A program made the position numbers and the translations under genes. The notes beneath the pieces are model-generated. The model was not told where the DNA came from. It saw only the letters and a list, made by a program, of their open reading frames with translations, and searched no databases. From Symbiodinium natans (Eukaryota > Sar > Dinophyceae > Suessiales > Symbiodiniaceae): 64,000 nt of DNA. Every line of letters starts with the position of its first letter. Position 1 is the first letter of the stretch. The stretch covers positions 546,063-610,062 of the forward strand of contig CAJNDS010000890.1 in the NCBI GenBank assembly GCA_905221605.1, in the 5' to 3' direction. Below are positions 18,590 to 27,649 of this stretch, piece after piece.

Positions 18590-19410
18590 ATTGACGCCGT
18601 GGAACATATGAACTTGTTCGAAACTTATGTTGGACTTATTTTACGTCCGGATTAAGTAGGAGATAAGTTGTGTATAAGTTCGAAGGCTTGCTTTTTTATC
18701 GTTTTCATGAACAGCACCTTTTTTTCGACAACGCGGGCACACAGCTTAAGGCATGGCAGAAAACTATGCCCAGAATTGCAGAGAGACCTTTGCTTCTTGC
18801 AAGCATGGCAAGACAAAACGTGCGAAAACAAGGAAAAAGCAGGCCAACTCCGCGGACATTGGCATTTTGTTTGCGGACCGGCTCGCGGACACCCGCGGAC
18901 AGCAGACGACGCCAGATGGTAGCGGCGCGGGGTCCGGGTTTATATGAGCCCATGCAGGCGGACATCCCCCGCGCGGACGTGGACGTCCGCGAGCCAGGGC
19001 TTGACCTATATTGTCGCGGACATTGGCGGACACCTGGCGGACACCTGGCGGACAAGGCACGCAAGCATCCCGAGGTGGCCGGGGAGGCTTTAACGCTGCC
19101 AGGCAACTATAGAATATCTGTTGCAGGGGCTGCAAGACCGATTTCTGCAATTTTAGCTGAGATGCATGCGCGAAACCGGGAACAACATCCCAAAATGTAA
19201 AACGGATAAATAGAGATAAGTTCTATATAAGCTTGTTTGACATAACACGCATAAGTTCCTAAGTCCGAGATATGTCAAGCAAAAATATGTCGAACTTATC
19301 TGGAACTTAATTATATAAAACAAACTTAACTCCAAGATAAACAACTTAATCGATACATATCACATACATATCACGTACTTATAAGTCGATAAGTCGGCGG
19401 GGTCAATTAA
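18590..19410. mobile_element. possible DNA element with ACTTAT-rich ends
   Basis: Both flanks (18600-18690 and 19200-19400) are AT-rich and packed with ACTTAT/ATAAGT motifs in both orientations. The core is GC-rich and repeats GCGGACA(CC/TT)TGGC at least five times. A 176-codon plus ORF (18670-19200) crosses the repeats, but I see no protein family in it. The whole block lacks heptamers, unlike its surroundings. Confidence 0.4.
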
Positions 19411-19451
19411 GTAGGGTTTAGGGTTAGGGTTTATGACGTAGGGCGGCTTAC

Positions 19452-19512
19452 CAGTACAAGGGGTCCCCAGGCAGCTTTTCCATGGAGGGCCAGGCCACCC
19501 ACACGGCATAAA
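19452..19512 (-). CDS. candidate internal exon, 20 codons
   Basis: Ends at a canonical ACTG|GTAAGCC donor. Two frames are open: FMPCGWPGPPWKSCLGTPCT and LCRVGGLALHGKAAWGPLVL. Acceptor GTCCGTGAG. Confidence 0.38.
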
Positions 19513-19548
19513 CTCACGGACCATAGGCGGTTTCGCACAGGACATAGG

Positions 19549-19700
19549 GGCCCCCCCCCCTACCCCCCCCCCCCCCCTACCCCCCCCCCCCCCCCCCCCC
19601 AACCCCCCCCCTCCCCCCCCCCCCCTACCCCCCCTACCCCCTCCCCCCCCCCCCCCCCCCACCCCCCCCCCCCCCCCCCCCCTACCCCCCTACCCCCCCC
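19549..19700. repeat. poly-C low-complexity tract
   Basis: About 150 bases of C broken only by TA and A. Gives false Gly-rich ORFs on the minus strand. Confidence 0.95.
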
Positions 19701-19732
19701 CACCAACTTTGGCATCCTGTGACCTAACGAAC

Positions 19733-19846
19733 GCGTTTAAACCTTTCAACTATGCTCCAGCGGGGTCGGCGGCTTGAGCCGGAGGCTCTTCAATTTAGGG
19801 TTTAGGGTTTAGGGTTTACCATTTTGAGCCCTCTGGGCCCCGACAG
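19733..19846 (-). CDS. two short exon candidates (19820-19846, 19733-19772)
   Basis: 19820-19846 is nine codons, LSGPRGLKM, between CCTACTTTGCAG and GTAAACC. 19733-19772 reads RRPRWSIVERFKR before GTTCG. Confidence 0.38.
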
Positions 19847-20428
19847 CTGCAAAGTAGGAACCCCTTTAAGGCCCCGAGCATATACCGCAGTACTGCTAGG
19901 ACTCTTAGGACGAGGGTGTAGGGCTTTTAGGATCTATGGGCCATGGGTTGTTTTAGCTTTTGGGGTTTAGGGTAGTGCAGGGTTCAGAATTTGCGCTGAG
20001 CTAGGGCCTTCTTGGTTGCTGAGTTCTCCCCAAAAGTGCAAAGTGTACTCATTCAGCTGCTAAACTTTGGGCTTCAGGTCTTACGCGGCCTCAGGCATCG
20101 GGGATGCATTTTTGAGGGTTCAGGGTCTGGAAATAGTTTCAGATAATTTCAGGCTTTGGGTCTTACGCCTGAGGATTTAGGGTCCATGGCATGTACTTAC
20201 ACAGTAGACACTTGGGTGAGGGGGGGATTCCTGTAAACCGGCTTTGAGGCCATACATACTATATCGGTACATGGACCGAACCCTATACTTCCGAGTGCCT
20301 AGGTATTATGCCCTTAAGGGCTTTAGCTATGTAAAACTAGGCCCATGGAATGTAAGTAGAGGGTCATGTGACCTAATTCGGGAGGGTTGAAGCCCTAAAC
20401 CCTAAACCCCAAACCCCAAACCTTAAAC

Positions 20429-20500
20429 CTGTGGTCCCGCCTCTTCGGGGACTTCGTCGTGCACGGTCGACTTGGAATGACGTGGCGTCTCGTCAAGAGC
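20429..20500 (-). CDS. candidate internal exon, exactly 24 codons
   Basis: Reads ALDETPRHSKSTVHDEVPEE then AGPQ; acceptor CCCAACAGCCAG, donor GTTTAAGG, a decayed heptamer. Strongly protein-like hydrophilic sequence. Confidence 0.5.
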
Positions 20501-20527
20501 CTGGCTGTTGGGGTTTCTTACTGTTCG

Positions 20528-20583
20528 TAGGGAATGAACTAGTATGGTAGTTACTATTGCTACCATTCTTTCATTCCCTACTA
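20528..20583. mobile_element. short palindromic element
   Basis: GTAGGGAATGAA...TTCATTCCCTAC ends with an inner ATGGTAG/CTACCAT dyad. Similar GGGAATG/CATTCCC ends recur near 21700-21800. Confidence 0.55.
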
Positions 20584-21004
20584 ACCAACAGCAAGGTTTA
20601 GGTTTGAGGGTTCATTGGTGAGGGGAATGAGGAGTAGTTGCATAGGTGAGTTGGAAAGTTAAGACACATATCAAGCCCCTGTGTGATAAGCTCTGAACCT
20701 TGGACTCCAGATTCAACTTCTTGAGTTCAGGCTTCAGGGCTTAGAACCCTAAACCCTAAACCCTAAACCCTAAACCCTTAACCCTAAACCCGAAACCCAA
20801 GAAAGGGAAAGCCAGGAAGAGATTGTAGGATGGCCCTTAAGACCTTCTGAAAAACGTCTTCCTGAAAAGGATCCTCTTAAACCCAATAAGGGAAAAATAA
20901 AATGTCCCAAGGGCCCTACCTAGGATTAGGCATATGAGCATATGGGTTTAGGGTTTACGGTTATGAAGGTTGATCTAGAATTGGGTGTTTCATTTTTTCG
21001 GCAC

Positions 21005-21307
21005 CCTGCAAGTAACGAAGACCAAGGCCCTTGTGAAAGGTCCCCTGTGGGTGCAAAGGGCCAAGGATGAGTCGCCGATAATCAAGACCTGCGACTTGAT
21101 GGGCGGTGGCGCTGGAATCCTTTCAAAGGCGGGGGTGTAGAATCCACCCAACAGTTGGACTATGTCCGGATGTATTGGCCTGTCCGGAAGCCCGTTCTCG
21201 ACCTCCGTGACTCTGTGACAAAGATCATAGGGCTTGGAAACGTCGAAGGTGCTCTGCGCCCTCGGGCCCCACCCCAAAATCGCCATGTCATAGATCAAGT
21301 CCAACAC
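21005..21307 (-). CDS. candidate exon, about 100 codons
   Basis: Frame reads VLDLIYDMAILGWGPRAQS, TFDVSKPYDLCHRVTEVENG, FYTPAFERIPAPPPIKSQ and VLIIGDSSLALCTHRG. The donor is probably GTGCCG next to ACTTGCAGG. It is open about 25 more bases upstream (YLAGWTN); the acceptor is unclear. One of the longest non-transposon frames. Family not recognised. Confidence 0.55.
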
Positions 21308-21470
21308 GACATTGGTCCATCCCGCCAGGTAGAGGGTTGAGGGTTTATGGTTTTAGGGCTTAGGGAGAGCTATACTAGACCCTAAACCCTAAACCCTAAA
21401 CCCTAAACCCTAAACCCTAAACCTAAACCCTGAACCTAACCCACTAGATGGAAGTTAGGAATCTAGAGAC

Positions 21471-21529
21471 CCTGAGTAGACACAGAGTTCAGATTTCGGG
21501 GCGAGTGCCCAGACCCAAACCTCCACGGG
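21471..21529 (-). CDS. candidate internal exon, 19 codons
   Basis: Reads PVEVWVWALAPKSELCVYS; acceptor ACCATTTTCTGAAG, donor GTCTCTAG. A plus ORF of 132 codons crosses the region but runs through heptamer-like sequence. Confidence 0.42.
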
Positions 21530-22295
21530 CTTCAGAAAATGGTGCCAGGGGAGTAGGGTTTTTAGTTTGTTGGGTTTGTAGGGTTTCGAGGGTTTATCGG
21601 CTTTACAGGCTTTATAGGGTTTACAGTGCTCAAGAGCCCTGGAGCAGCCAGACGCAACCACGTAAACCGACAAAACACACGCATTTCCCTACTGGTTCTT
21701 CTCAGGGAATGGGGGATTTAGGTACCTGTTATATCTCAGCATGTCGCGGATTTTACAGGGGATTCTTTCAGGTACAGTGCTTAATTCCCTCATTCCCTAC
21801 TCTGAACAGATGCGCGTGTATCCTAAACCCATACGCCCTGGTTTAGGTTTTAGCGTTTAGGTTTCAAGGGCAAGCTGTTGAACCCAGAAACGCCCCACCC
21901 CAAACCCTAGACCCTAGCTCCAACTCGAGTCAAAAAGAAAGCTCAGACCCCGGTCTCAATCCTACATCCCTAAGACCCCCTAAACCTCCTACACCCGACT
22001 CATAACCCCAGCACTCCACACCCCTGACCTTTAGCATAAAAAACACAAGGGCCTACTTGCTAAGTTCATAAGCCCTCCCCCAAAAAAGTGTAGACTTTCA
22101 GGTCTATAAGGGGTGGTCGTATCCCCCAAAAGTGTAAAGTGTACTCATTCAACTACCAAAAGGGTAAAACGGGTAAAGCCTTTGTTTTCAACACTAACCC
22201 TGGACCCATCCCACGCCTACATCGCAGAGCCCTGAAAACCCTAAACCCTAAACCCCAAACCCTAAGTCCTAAGCCCTGAACCCTGAACCCTAAAC

Positions 22296-22341
22296 CCTTG
22301 CCATGAAGAACCTCTCAAACGAAACCAACCGATTTGAGTCC
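22296..22341 (-). CDS. candidate internal exon, 15 codons
   Basis: Reads DSNRLVSFERFFMAR; acceptor GGGCTGCTTAAG, array-derived donor GTTTAGGG. Confidence 0.4.
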
Positions 22342-22493
22342 CTTAAGCAGCCCTGAAGTGCCCTGTGTGTAGGGTTTAGGGTTCAGGGTCTCAACCCAGA
22401 GAGTAATTACATATACATGTATGTATATATATATATGTGTATATATATATATATGTACATGGCCACTTTTACAAGTATACTTCCTTTTGGGGG

Positions 22494-22556
22494 GGGTCCT
22501 TACTACAAGGCGGCCCCTGAGATTGGGCGGGGCCCTTACTACCAGGCGGGCCCCTA
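22494..22556. repeat. short tandem duplication
   Basis: Two copies of about 30 bp containing CCTTACTACAAGGCGGCCCC and CCTTACTACCAGGCGGGCCC. Confidence 0.7.
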
Positions 22557-22557
22557 A

Positions 22558-22652
22558 GATTTAGGGTTTAGGGTTTAGGGTTTAGGGTTTAGGGTTTAGG
22601 GTTTAGGGTTTAGGGTTTAGAAACCCTAAACCTAAACCCTAAACCCAAAAGG
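22558..22652. repeat. head-to-head heptamer arrays
   Basis: TTTAGGG units run directly into CCCTAAA units across TTTAGAAACCCTAAA, forming a near-perfect dyad. Confidence 0.9.
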
Positions 22653-22785
22653 GACCATCATTTTCTTAAGCAAGTAGAAGTACATACAAGGCCAAATCAC
22701 GCTATACCCTTATACTCAACCCTCGAGACCTCAGAGTCCCCATCCCTCCCTAAACCCTAGACACTAAACCCTAATTAACTACAAA

Positions 22786-22986
22786 ACCCTAAACCCTAAA
22801 CCCTAAACCCGAAACCCGAAACCCTAAACCCGAAACCCTAAACCCTAAACCCGAAACCCGAAACCCGAAACCCGAAACCCTAAACCCTAAACCCTAAACC
22901 CTAAACCCTAAACCCTAAACCCTAAACCCTAAACCCTAAACCCTAAACCCTAAACCCTAAACCCTAAACCCTAAACCCTAAACCCT
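22786..22986 (-). repeat. CCCTAAA array with CCCGAAA block
   Basis: About 28 units. The left part mixes CCCGAAA variants in runs; the right part is pure CCCTAAA. Confidence 0.95.
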
Positions 22987-23034
22987 ACCCCGCTGAAAAC
23001 CGTCCACGTCCCCCTCCCCCCCCCCCCCTTTCTC

Positions 23035-23093
23035 AGGGGCAAAAGGGCCGGCGTGGCCGGATCCGCCAAGCCTTCTCGGAGCCCCTCCAGGGC
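23035..23093 (-). CDS. candidate internal exon, strand debated
   Basis: Minus reads ALEGLREGLADPATPALLP from acceptor AAACCCACCAG, with a GA donor. Plus (23037-23100) reads GQKGRRGRIRQAFSEPLQGL from a C-tract acceptor CCCCTTTCTCAG to an array-derived GTTTAGGG. Both are plausible. Confidence 0.35.
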
Positions 23094-23363
23094 CTGGTGG
23101 GTTTAGGGTTTAGGGTTTGGTTTAGGGTTTAGGGTTTAGGGTTTCGGGTTTAGGGTTTAGGGTTTAGGGTTTAGGGTTGAGGGTTGAGGGTTTAGGGTTG
23201 AGGGTTGAGGGTTTAGGGGAAGGGGGGGGTTGGGGGGACGTGGATGTCTTTAAGGGGGGTTTAGGGTTTAGGGTTTCGTGGGTTTAGGCTACACGGATTA
23301 GGTTATTATTATTTTAAAATTGTATTTATTTATTTTTTTCCGAGGGTTTGTGGTTGCTCAGAC

Positions 23364-23448
23364 AAACTTGCTTCGTAGCGAACGGAGACTCCCCAGAGCC
23401 ATGTTTGGATTTACGTCGTTCCTCAAGCTTGCTCTAGACAACAAGCCT
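23364..23448 (-). CDS. candidate exon, 28 codons, strand debated
   Basis: Minus reads GLLSRASLRNDVNPNMALGS with acceptor GTTTACAG and donor GTCTGAG. Plus (23362-23450) reads TNLLRSERRLPRAMFGFTSF with acceptor GTTGCTCAG and donor GTAAACC. Confidence 0.37.
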
Positions 23449-23478
23449 CTGTAAACCCCGAACCCTCTATGTCCCCAC

Positions 23479-23675
23479 GGGTCCATGAACCCATATAGTA
23501 TATACTTGGGCCTTAGAGGAGTTCCAAAAGCGTAGCTCTATAGGGCCCAAGAATATACTCTAAGGGTACATGAACCTATATAGTATATACTTGGGCCTTA
23601 GAGGAGTTTCAAAAGAGTACTGTAGCTTTATCATTTAGGGCCCAAGTATGTACTCTAAGGGTACATGGGCCCTTA
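23479..23675. mobile_element. tandem pair of MITE family B elements
   Basis: Two copies of GGGTCCATGAACC-TATATAGTATATACTTGGGCC-type sequence in a row, ending GGGTACATGGGCCCTTAG. Each has inner dyads TACTTGGGCC/GGCCCAAGTA. Confidence 0.65.
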
Positions 23676-23687
23676 GGGTGTCTTGGC

Positions 23688-23895
23688 CTCGTCGAGAGGT
23701 CTCGGGCGTCGGGACGTCTCCTGACACGCACAAGTTGGCCGAGATCTCGTGCTCGGTTGAGGGTTTAGGGTTTAGGGGGGGGGGGGGGTTTAGGGTTTAG
23801 GGTTTAGGGTTTCGGGTTTAGGGTTTAGAAATCAGGGCTTGGGATTAGCGACTCAGCCACTTGTCCAGCTTCATAGAGAACGAAAGGATACCCTG
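23688..23895 (-). CDS. two short exon candidates (23861-23895, 23688-23720)
   Basis: 23861-23895 reads QGILSFSMKLD from acceptor GCGAGCGTCTCAG to GTGGCTG. 23688-23720 reads ETSRRPRPLDE. The plus strand is open too (LHRERKDTLLRRSRELF; VSGVGTSPDTHKLAEIS). Confidence 0.3.
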
Positions 23896-24161
23896 CTGAG
23901 ACGCTCGCGGGAACTTTTCAACACGACCCTAAACCCTAAACCCTAAACCCTGAACCCTAAACCCTCAACCCTAACCCGAAAAAGGCCACCCTACTCGACG
24001 ACTAAGCCCAGATCTGTTCGGGTTCTGGGTGTAGGGTTTAGGGTGTAGGGAACCCGGGTGTAGGGAACCCTAAACCCGAAGCCCTAAACCCTCCGTAAAC
24101 CTTCAGGTTCAACCCTCACTAAACCTTCAGGTTAGTTCCTCAGTTTTATGCGTTATACCCA

Positions 24162-24272
24162 CTAACTAGGAGTTGCAGGTGGCTTCAAGGCTTTGAGGGT
24201 TTTGTTGTGGGTTGAAAGAATGCTTTTGGGGCTTTGGCGGTTGTAGGCCTTTTCTGATCTATGCTTGAACAG
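24162..24272 (-). CDS. candidate 3'-terminal exon, 36 codons plus stop
   Basis: Reads LFKHRSEKAYNRQSPKSILS then THNKTLKALKPPATPS and TAG. Acceptor AACATACCAG. Lysine-rich C-terminus. A GC donor at 24176 would be the alternative to stopping here. Confidence 0.45.
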   Translation of the reverse strand: MFKHRSEKAYNRQSPKSILSTHNKTLKALKPPATPS

Positions 24273-24423
24273 CTGGTATGTTTGCTTGCCAGCCAGTTCA
24301 TGAAGGCCTAGGGTTTAGGGTTTAGGGTTTAGGGTTTAGGGTATAGGGTTTAGGGTTTACGGGACAACTTTGACCTTTCCGGCGCGGCTGCGCTTAGGGT
24401 AAGGACTTCACATGTAACTGTTT

Positions 24424-24530
24424 AACCATTGCAGTCTAAACTCCCTCTTCATTCGTAGATGAAGTTATAAGTCGTTTTTGAAGTCATCACTAACCCGTAA
24501 GGCTCGCAAGGCTGATTATACACGTTCCAG
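24424..24530 (-). other. micro-exon candidates
   Basis: LLNTFLER (about 24524-24549, donor GTATAAT) and REFRLQW (about 24430-24449, donor GTTAAAC) have good splice signals but are under 30 bp. Confidence 0.22.
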
Positions 24531-24619
24531 AAAAGTGTTTAGCAAGCCTGGGTCATGTTACAGGGTTTAGGGTTTAGGGGTTTAGGGGTTTAGGGTTTAG
24601 GGCATAGAGTTTAGGGCAC

Positions 24620-24701
24620 ATCGGTAAGCGAAACTGCTCAATGCCCAAACTTTGCACTTGCTGCGACCAACCAGAAAACCGTGCGCAACAGCCCTATAGC
24701 C
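24620..24701 (-). CDS. candidate internal exon, 27 codons
   Basis: Reads GYRAVAHGFLVGRSKCKVWA then LSSFAYR. Strong acceptor CGAGTTCCTGTTTCAG, donor GTGCCC. Confidence 0.48.
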
Positions 24702-24927
24702 CTGAAACAGGAACTCGAAACCCCAATAGGTTTAGGGTTTGGGATCCGAAGTAGGCGCCCGTGATTTGTGCCCCCGGTGATAAAACCGCTATATACACTA
24801 TACATAATGATGGCCCATACTTCGGAACCCTTTAAGATCCCTTTCAACAAGGGAAAGGGGCCAGAGTAAGGGCCTAGGGTTTCAACCTTAGGGTTCAGGG
24901 TTTAGGGTTTAGGGAGAAGCTCCAAAC

Positions 24928-24993
24928 CCTGAAGCAGGAAAGGGCCTCGAGATAGTTCTGCGCTGATCGAATGCGTCGCAGGGCAGGAGCCTG
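24928..24993 (-). CDS. candidate internal exon, exactly 22 codons
   Basis: Reads QAPALRRIRSAQNYLEALSC then FR, an amphipathic helix. Acceptor TCTGATTGCTTATAG, donor GTTTGG (heptamer variant). One of the cleanest short exons. Confidence 0.55.
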
Positions 24994-25178
24994 CTATAAG
25001 CAATCAGATTTCTCAGGGCTTTGGTGCCCCCAAAGCGCCCTAGACCCTAAACCCTAAACACTCGGGGATGTTGTCCCTTCCCCCGAATATTAAATGTCCC
25101 CCCCCCTCCCCCAGGATACAGACCCCCCAAAAAACAACATATTTTTTTGTATAAGGGGGGAGGGGGGGGGGGGGGGGC

Positions 25179-25245
25179 GTCTTGTCGTTTGTCCGAACAA
25201 ACAGCCCGACCTTGTAGCTTGCTCGCCCAGTCATAGAGATCAAGT
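25179..25245 (-). CDS. candidate internal exon, 21 codons
   Basis: Reads LISMTGRASYKVGLFVRTND then K. Acceptor AAGCTGGAG; donor AAG|GTCGGG or GC at the poly-G edge. Confidence 0.4.
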
Positions 25246-25526
25246 CTCCAGCTTTAGGGCTTAAGGGCTACTGCGCTGCAGGCTTCCACCGCCCCCCCAC
25301 CACCCCCCTGAATTCTGTAGAGACTTTAAAAGGGGCGACTGCCGGACTGGGTTTTGGGCCCGGTTTTGTCTTCATACATTACGGGGGTTACTATTCTTAG
25401 TGTTAGGGGGAAGGGCTTATATGCTTGGTGTATGGTTGGGGCCCGAATCCCCCAAACCCATCCCCCGAAATCCGGAACCCGAAGCCGGTTCGGTGTGGGC
25501 GGGGGTTTTAGGGTTTAGTGTAGGGT

Positions 25527-25648
25527 ATAGGGTTTAGGGTTTAAGGCTTAGGGCTTAGGGCTTAGGGCTTAGGGCTTAGGGCTTAGGGCTTAGGGTTTAG
25601 GGTTAGGAACCCTAAGCCCTAAACCCTAAAATCCTAAACACTAAACTC
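25527..25648. repeat. head-to-head heptamer arrays with GGGCTTA block
   Basis: Seven identical GGGCTTA units, then TTTAGGGTTTAGGGTTAGG meeting AACCCTAAGCCCTAAACCC: a fused, inverted pair. Confidence 0.9.
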
Positions 25649-25664
25649 TACAGGGTCCAATTAC

Positions 25665-25694
25665 AACGGAAATCTCGCCCCAGTCAGAAAAAAA
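25665..25694 (-). CDS. micro-exon candidate, exactly 10 codons
   Basis: Reads FFSDWGEISV between the strong acceptor TGTGCTTTCCTCGTAG and donor GTAATTG. Confidence 0.38.
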
Positions 25695-25807
25695 CTACGA
25701 GGAAAGCACAGGGCCCGTAAGCTCAGGGTTTAGGGTTTAGGGTACTTCAGGGTTCTTGAGTACTTGAGGGTTCAGGGTTTTGGGATTGGAGCTTTTGGGT
25801 CTAGGTC

Positions 25808-25993
25808 CTGTTGCTTTCGGGATTTCCGGTCGTCTCTCCCTGCGATATGCCTCAGGGTTTAGGGTTTAGGGTGAGAGGGTTCCTCGTGAACAAAGCCATC
25901 CCTCTTCCCCTCAAACAAAAAAACGTTTAGGGTTTAGGGAGATCCGTATGTCGTTTTTGGAATTGCCCATGGATTGGGCGGAGGAACGTGCCA
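25808..25993 (-). CDS. two exon candidates (25945-25993, 25808-25850)
   Basis: 25945-25993 reads GTFLRPIHGQFQKRHT; 25808-25850 reads ISQGETTGNPESNR after a heptamer-derived acceptor AAACCCTGAG. GA donors are assumed for both. Confidence 0.32.
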
Positions 25994-26007
25994 CTATAGG
26001 GCTCCCC

Positions 26008-26126
26008 AATAAACTACTATTTGCTCAAGGAACCCCCAAAAATGAAACAGAAACCTCCTTGTAAGGACAAAACCCTTAACCCTAAACCCTAAACCCTAAG
26101 CCCTAAACCCCAAGCAAATCGTAGCA
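26008..26126. mobile_element. MITE family D copy invaded by heptamers
   Basis: Left end ACTACTATTTGCTCAAGGAA and right end AAGCAAATCGTAGC match the family D ends. The right half of the core has been replaced by CCTTAACCCTAAACCCTAAA heptamers. Confidence 0.6.
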
Positions 26127-26255
26127 AAAGTAGATCCTTTACTTGAAAGGTATTGGGAACTCTGTAGTCCAAAAACCGCGATTCCGTGGTTCATTCAGCT
26201 CCCGGCGAGGCGTTGGGGTTGACTGTCTAGGTTTAGGGTTTATAGGGTTTAGGGT

Positions 26256-26287
<32 letters not shown>

Positions 26288-26358
26288 GGTTGTTGGTTGA
26301 GGGTTGAGGGTTGAGGGATGAGGGTTTAGGGTGGAGAGTTTCGGGGTTTAATGTTTAC

Positions 26359-26391
26359 CTGCTTTGGTTGGGGCCCACTGTTAAAGTCAAG
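26359..26391 (-). CDS. short exon candidate, exactly 11 codons
   Basis: Reads LDFNSGPQPKQ; acceptor ACCGGCAAG, donor CAG|GTAAAC. Confidence 0.38.
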
Positions 26392-26704
26392 CTTGCCGGT
26401 CTAACTCTTAGGGTTTAGGGTTCTGTCTGCACGAAAGGCGCCCAAGCACCCATGTAGTGCCAAGAAAAGCCCAAGACCCCGTGATTGAGAATGAGGACAC
26501 TACAAATCTATTCCTCAATCAAGAGGTATTGGGCTCAAAGAATTTCCCTGCTTCCCAATGGTCCCAGTGTACCTACTTTTGATCCATTTTTCTGGGGCGG
26601 GGGGCCGGGGGTCGGGGGGGGGGGGGGGGGGGGGGCATAGACTCTGTAGGTAGAAGGGGATTGGAGTTAGGACCTGCTGTTTGAAGGGGGTGGGCTTGCA
26701 AGAC

Positions 26705-26840
26705 CTTCCGCCTAAGCCCAAAGCCTTAAAGCCCTAAAGCCCTAAAGCACTAAGGCCCTAAAGCCTTAAAGCCCTAAAGCCCTAAAGCCCTAAAGCCCTA
26801 AAGCCCTAAAGCCCTAAAGCCCTAAAGCCCTAAAGCCCTG
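26705..26840 (-). repeat. CCCTAAAG variant array
   Basis: About 16 copies of GCCCTAAA with an added G, an 8-base variant amplified as a block. Confidence 0.9.
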
Positions 26841-27119
26841 AACCCTAAACCCCTAAACCCTAAAACCTAAACATTAAACCCCTAAACAACCAGGCGCCAA
26901 GACCACAAGCTGCTGAGACGAGCTGCACTTTGGCTTGCGTCATCTTTGTCCACTAAGAAGTCCGGATATGTCGACACCCGACGTGGACGTAGACCTTGGG
27001 GCTTAGAATTTATACCTGGGCTCCAAGTATATGAATGGCACCCACTTTGGGCTAAAGTCTACAAATAGTACCTACTTTGGGCTTAGGGTTTAGGGCTTCG
27101 GGCGGCGGATGTTCGTAAC

Positions 27120-27180
27120 CAACGCGACTGGGCTTCCCTCATTCTCGTGCCAAGTTTTGCCACTGTGGTTCGGAATTCGT
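27120..27180 (-). CDS. candidate internal exon, 19 codons or more
   Basis: Reads EFRTTVAKLGTRMREAQSR; acceptor AGGGCATGTAG, donor GTTACGAAC. The frame stays open further (WLRTSAARS). Confidence 0.43.
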
Positions 27181-27253
27181 CTACATGCCCTAAACCCTAA
27201 ACCCTAAACCCTAAACCCTAAACCCTAAACCCTAAACCCTAAATGTTGACGAC

Positions 27254-27451
27254 CTGCAGTATAACAGCATTCAGCCACTACCACAGCAGCTAGTGTAGCA
27301 ACGCTAGCTTCACACCCTTGCAAGGCTGACAAGAAGCTCTGCCAAGTGCTTAAATCACCGTCCACAGAAGTCTTCGACCAGCTGTGCGGTTTTCCCCCGA
27401 AGGTTGCAGCTCTACGCCGCCACTTTATTGGCCCGAACCCCAAATCCCCTG
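27254..27451 (-). CDS. candidate exon, 65 codons, after introner-like MITE
   Basis: Acceptor is the CCTCCAAG end of the TIR element. Frame reads GDLGFGPIKWRRRAATFGGK, PHSWSKTSVDGDLSTWQ, SFLSALQGCEASVATLA and AVVVAECCYTA; donor CAG|GTCGTC. Joined to 27586-27612 the frame is kept (1 base + 2 bases). Good exon evidence; product unknown. Confidence 0.55.
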
Positions 27452-27592
27452 CTTGGAGGTTCATGGTACTCATTAACCAACTATAACTGAACTTGCAACT
27501 GTACTTACAACCATATTGGGGCACATAAAGGGGCTTATCAGTGGATGATAAATACAGTTACAACTGGTGACTAAGTGCCATGAACCTCCAAG
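27452..27592. mobile_element. MITE family A copy 1, introner-like
   Basis: Inverted ends CTTGGAGGTTCATGGTACT and AGTGCCATGAACCTCCAAG, inner dyads around ATTAACCAACTATAACTG. On the minus strand the element supplies GTTCATGG as donor and CTCCAAG as acceptor, so 27452-27585 would be removed as an intron. Confidence 0.75.
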
Positions 27593-27612
27593 TAAGCGTC
27601 CGAGACTGGAAG
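27586..27612 (-). CDS. short exon 5' of introner-like MITE
   Basis: Read in the phase that fits the next exon it gives SSLGRLLG. Acceptor GACTCCCAAG; donor in the TIR, CTTGGAG|GTTCATGG. Confidence 0.42.
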
Positions 27613-27649
27613 CTTGGGAGTCCCCCTGAACCCCCCAAAGCCTTGAAAC

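Noticed and set aside
18670-19200. 176-codon plus ORF as a gene
   Set aside because: It crosses GCGGACA repeats and AT-rich element ends, and overlapping ORFs exist in other frames; kept only as part of the possible element.
19360-19700. Gly-rich 100-codon ORF
   Set aside because: Mostly poly-C tract read as Gly codons; only 19452-19512 looks exon-like.
21448-21846. 132-codon plus ORF
   Set aside because: Runs through heptamer-derived YRLYRLYRVY repeats; the minus exon at 21471-21529 has better splice sites.
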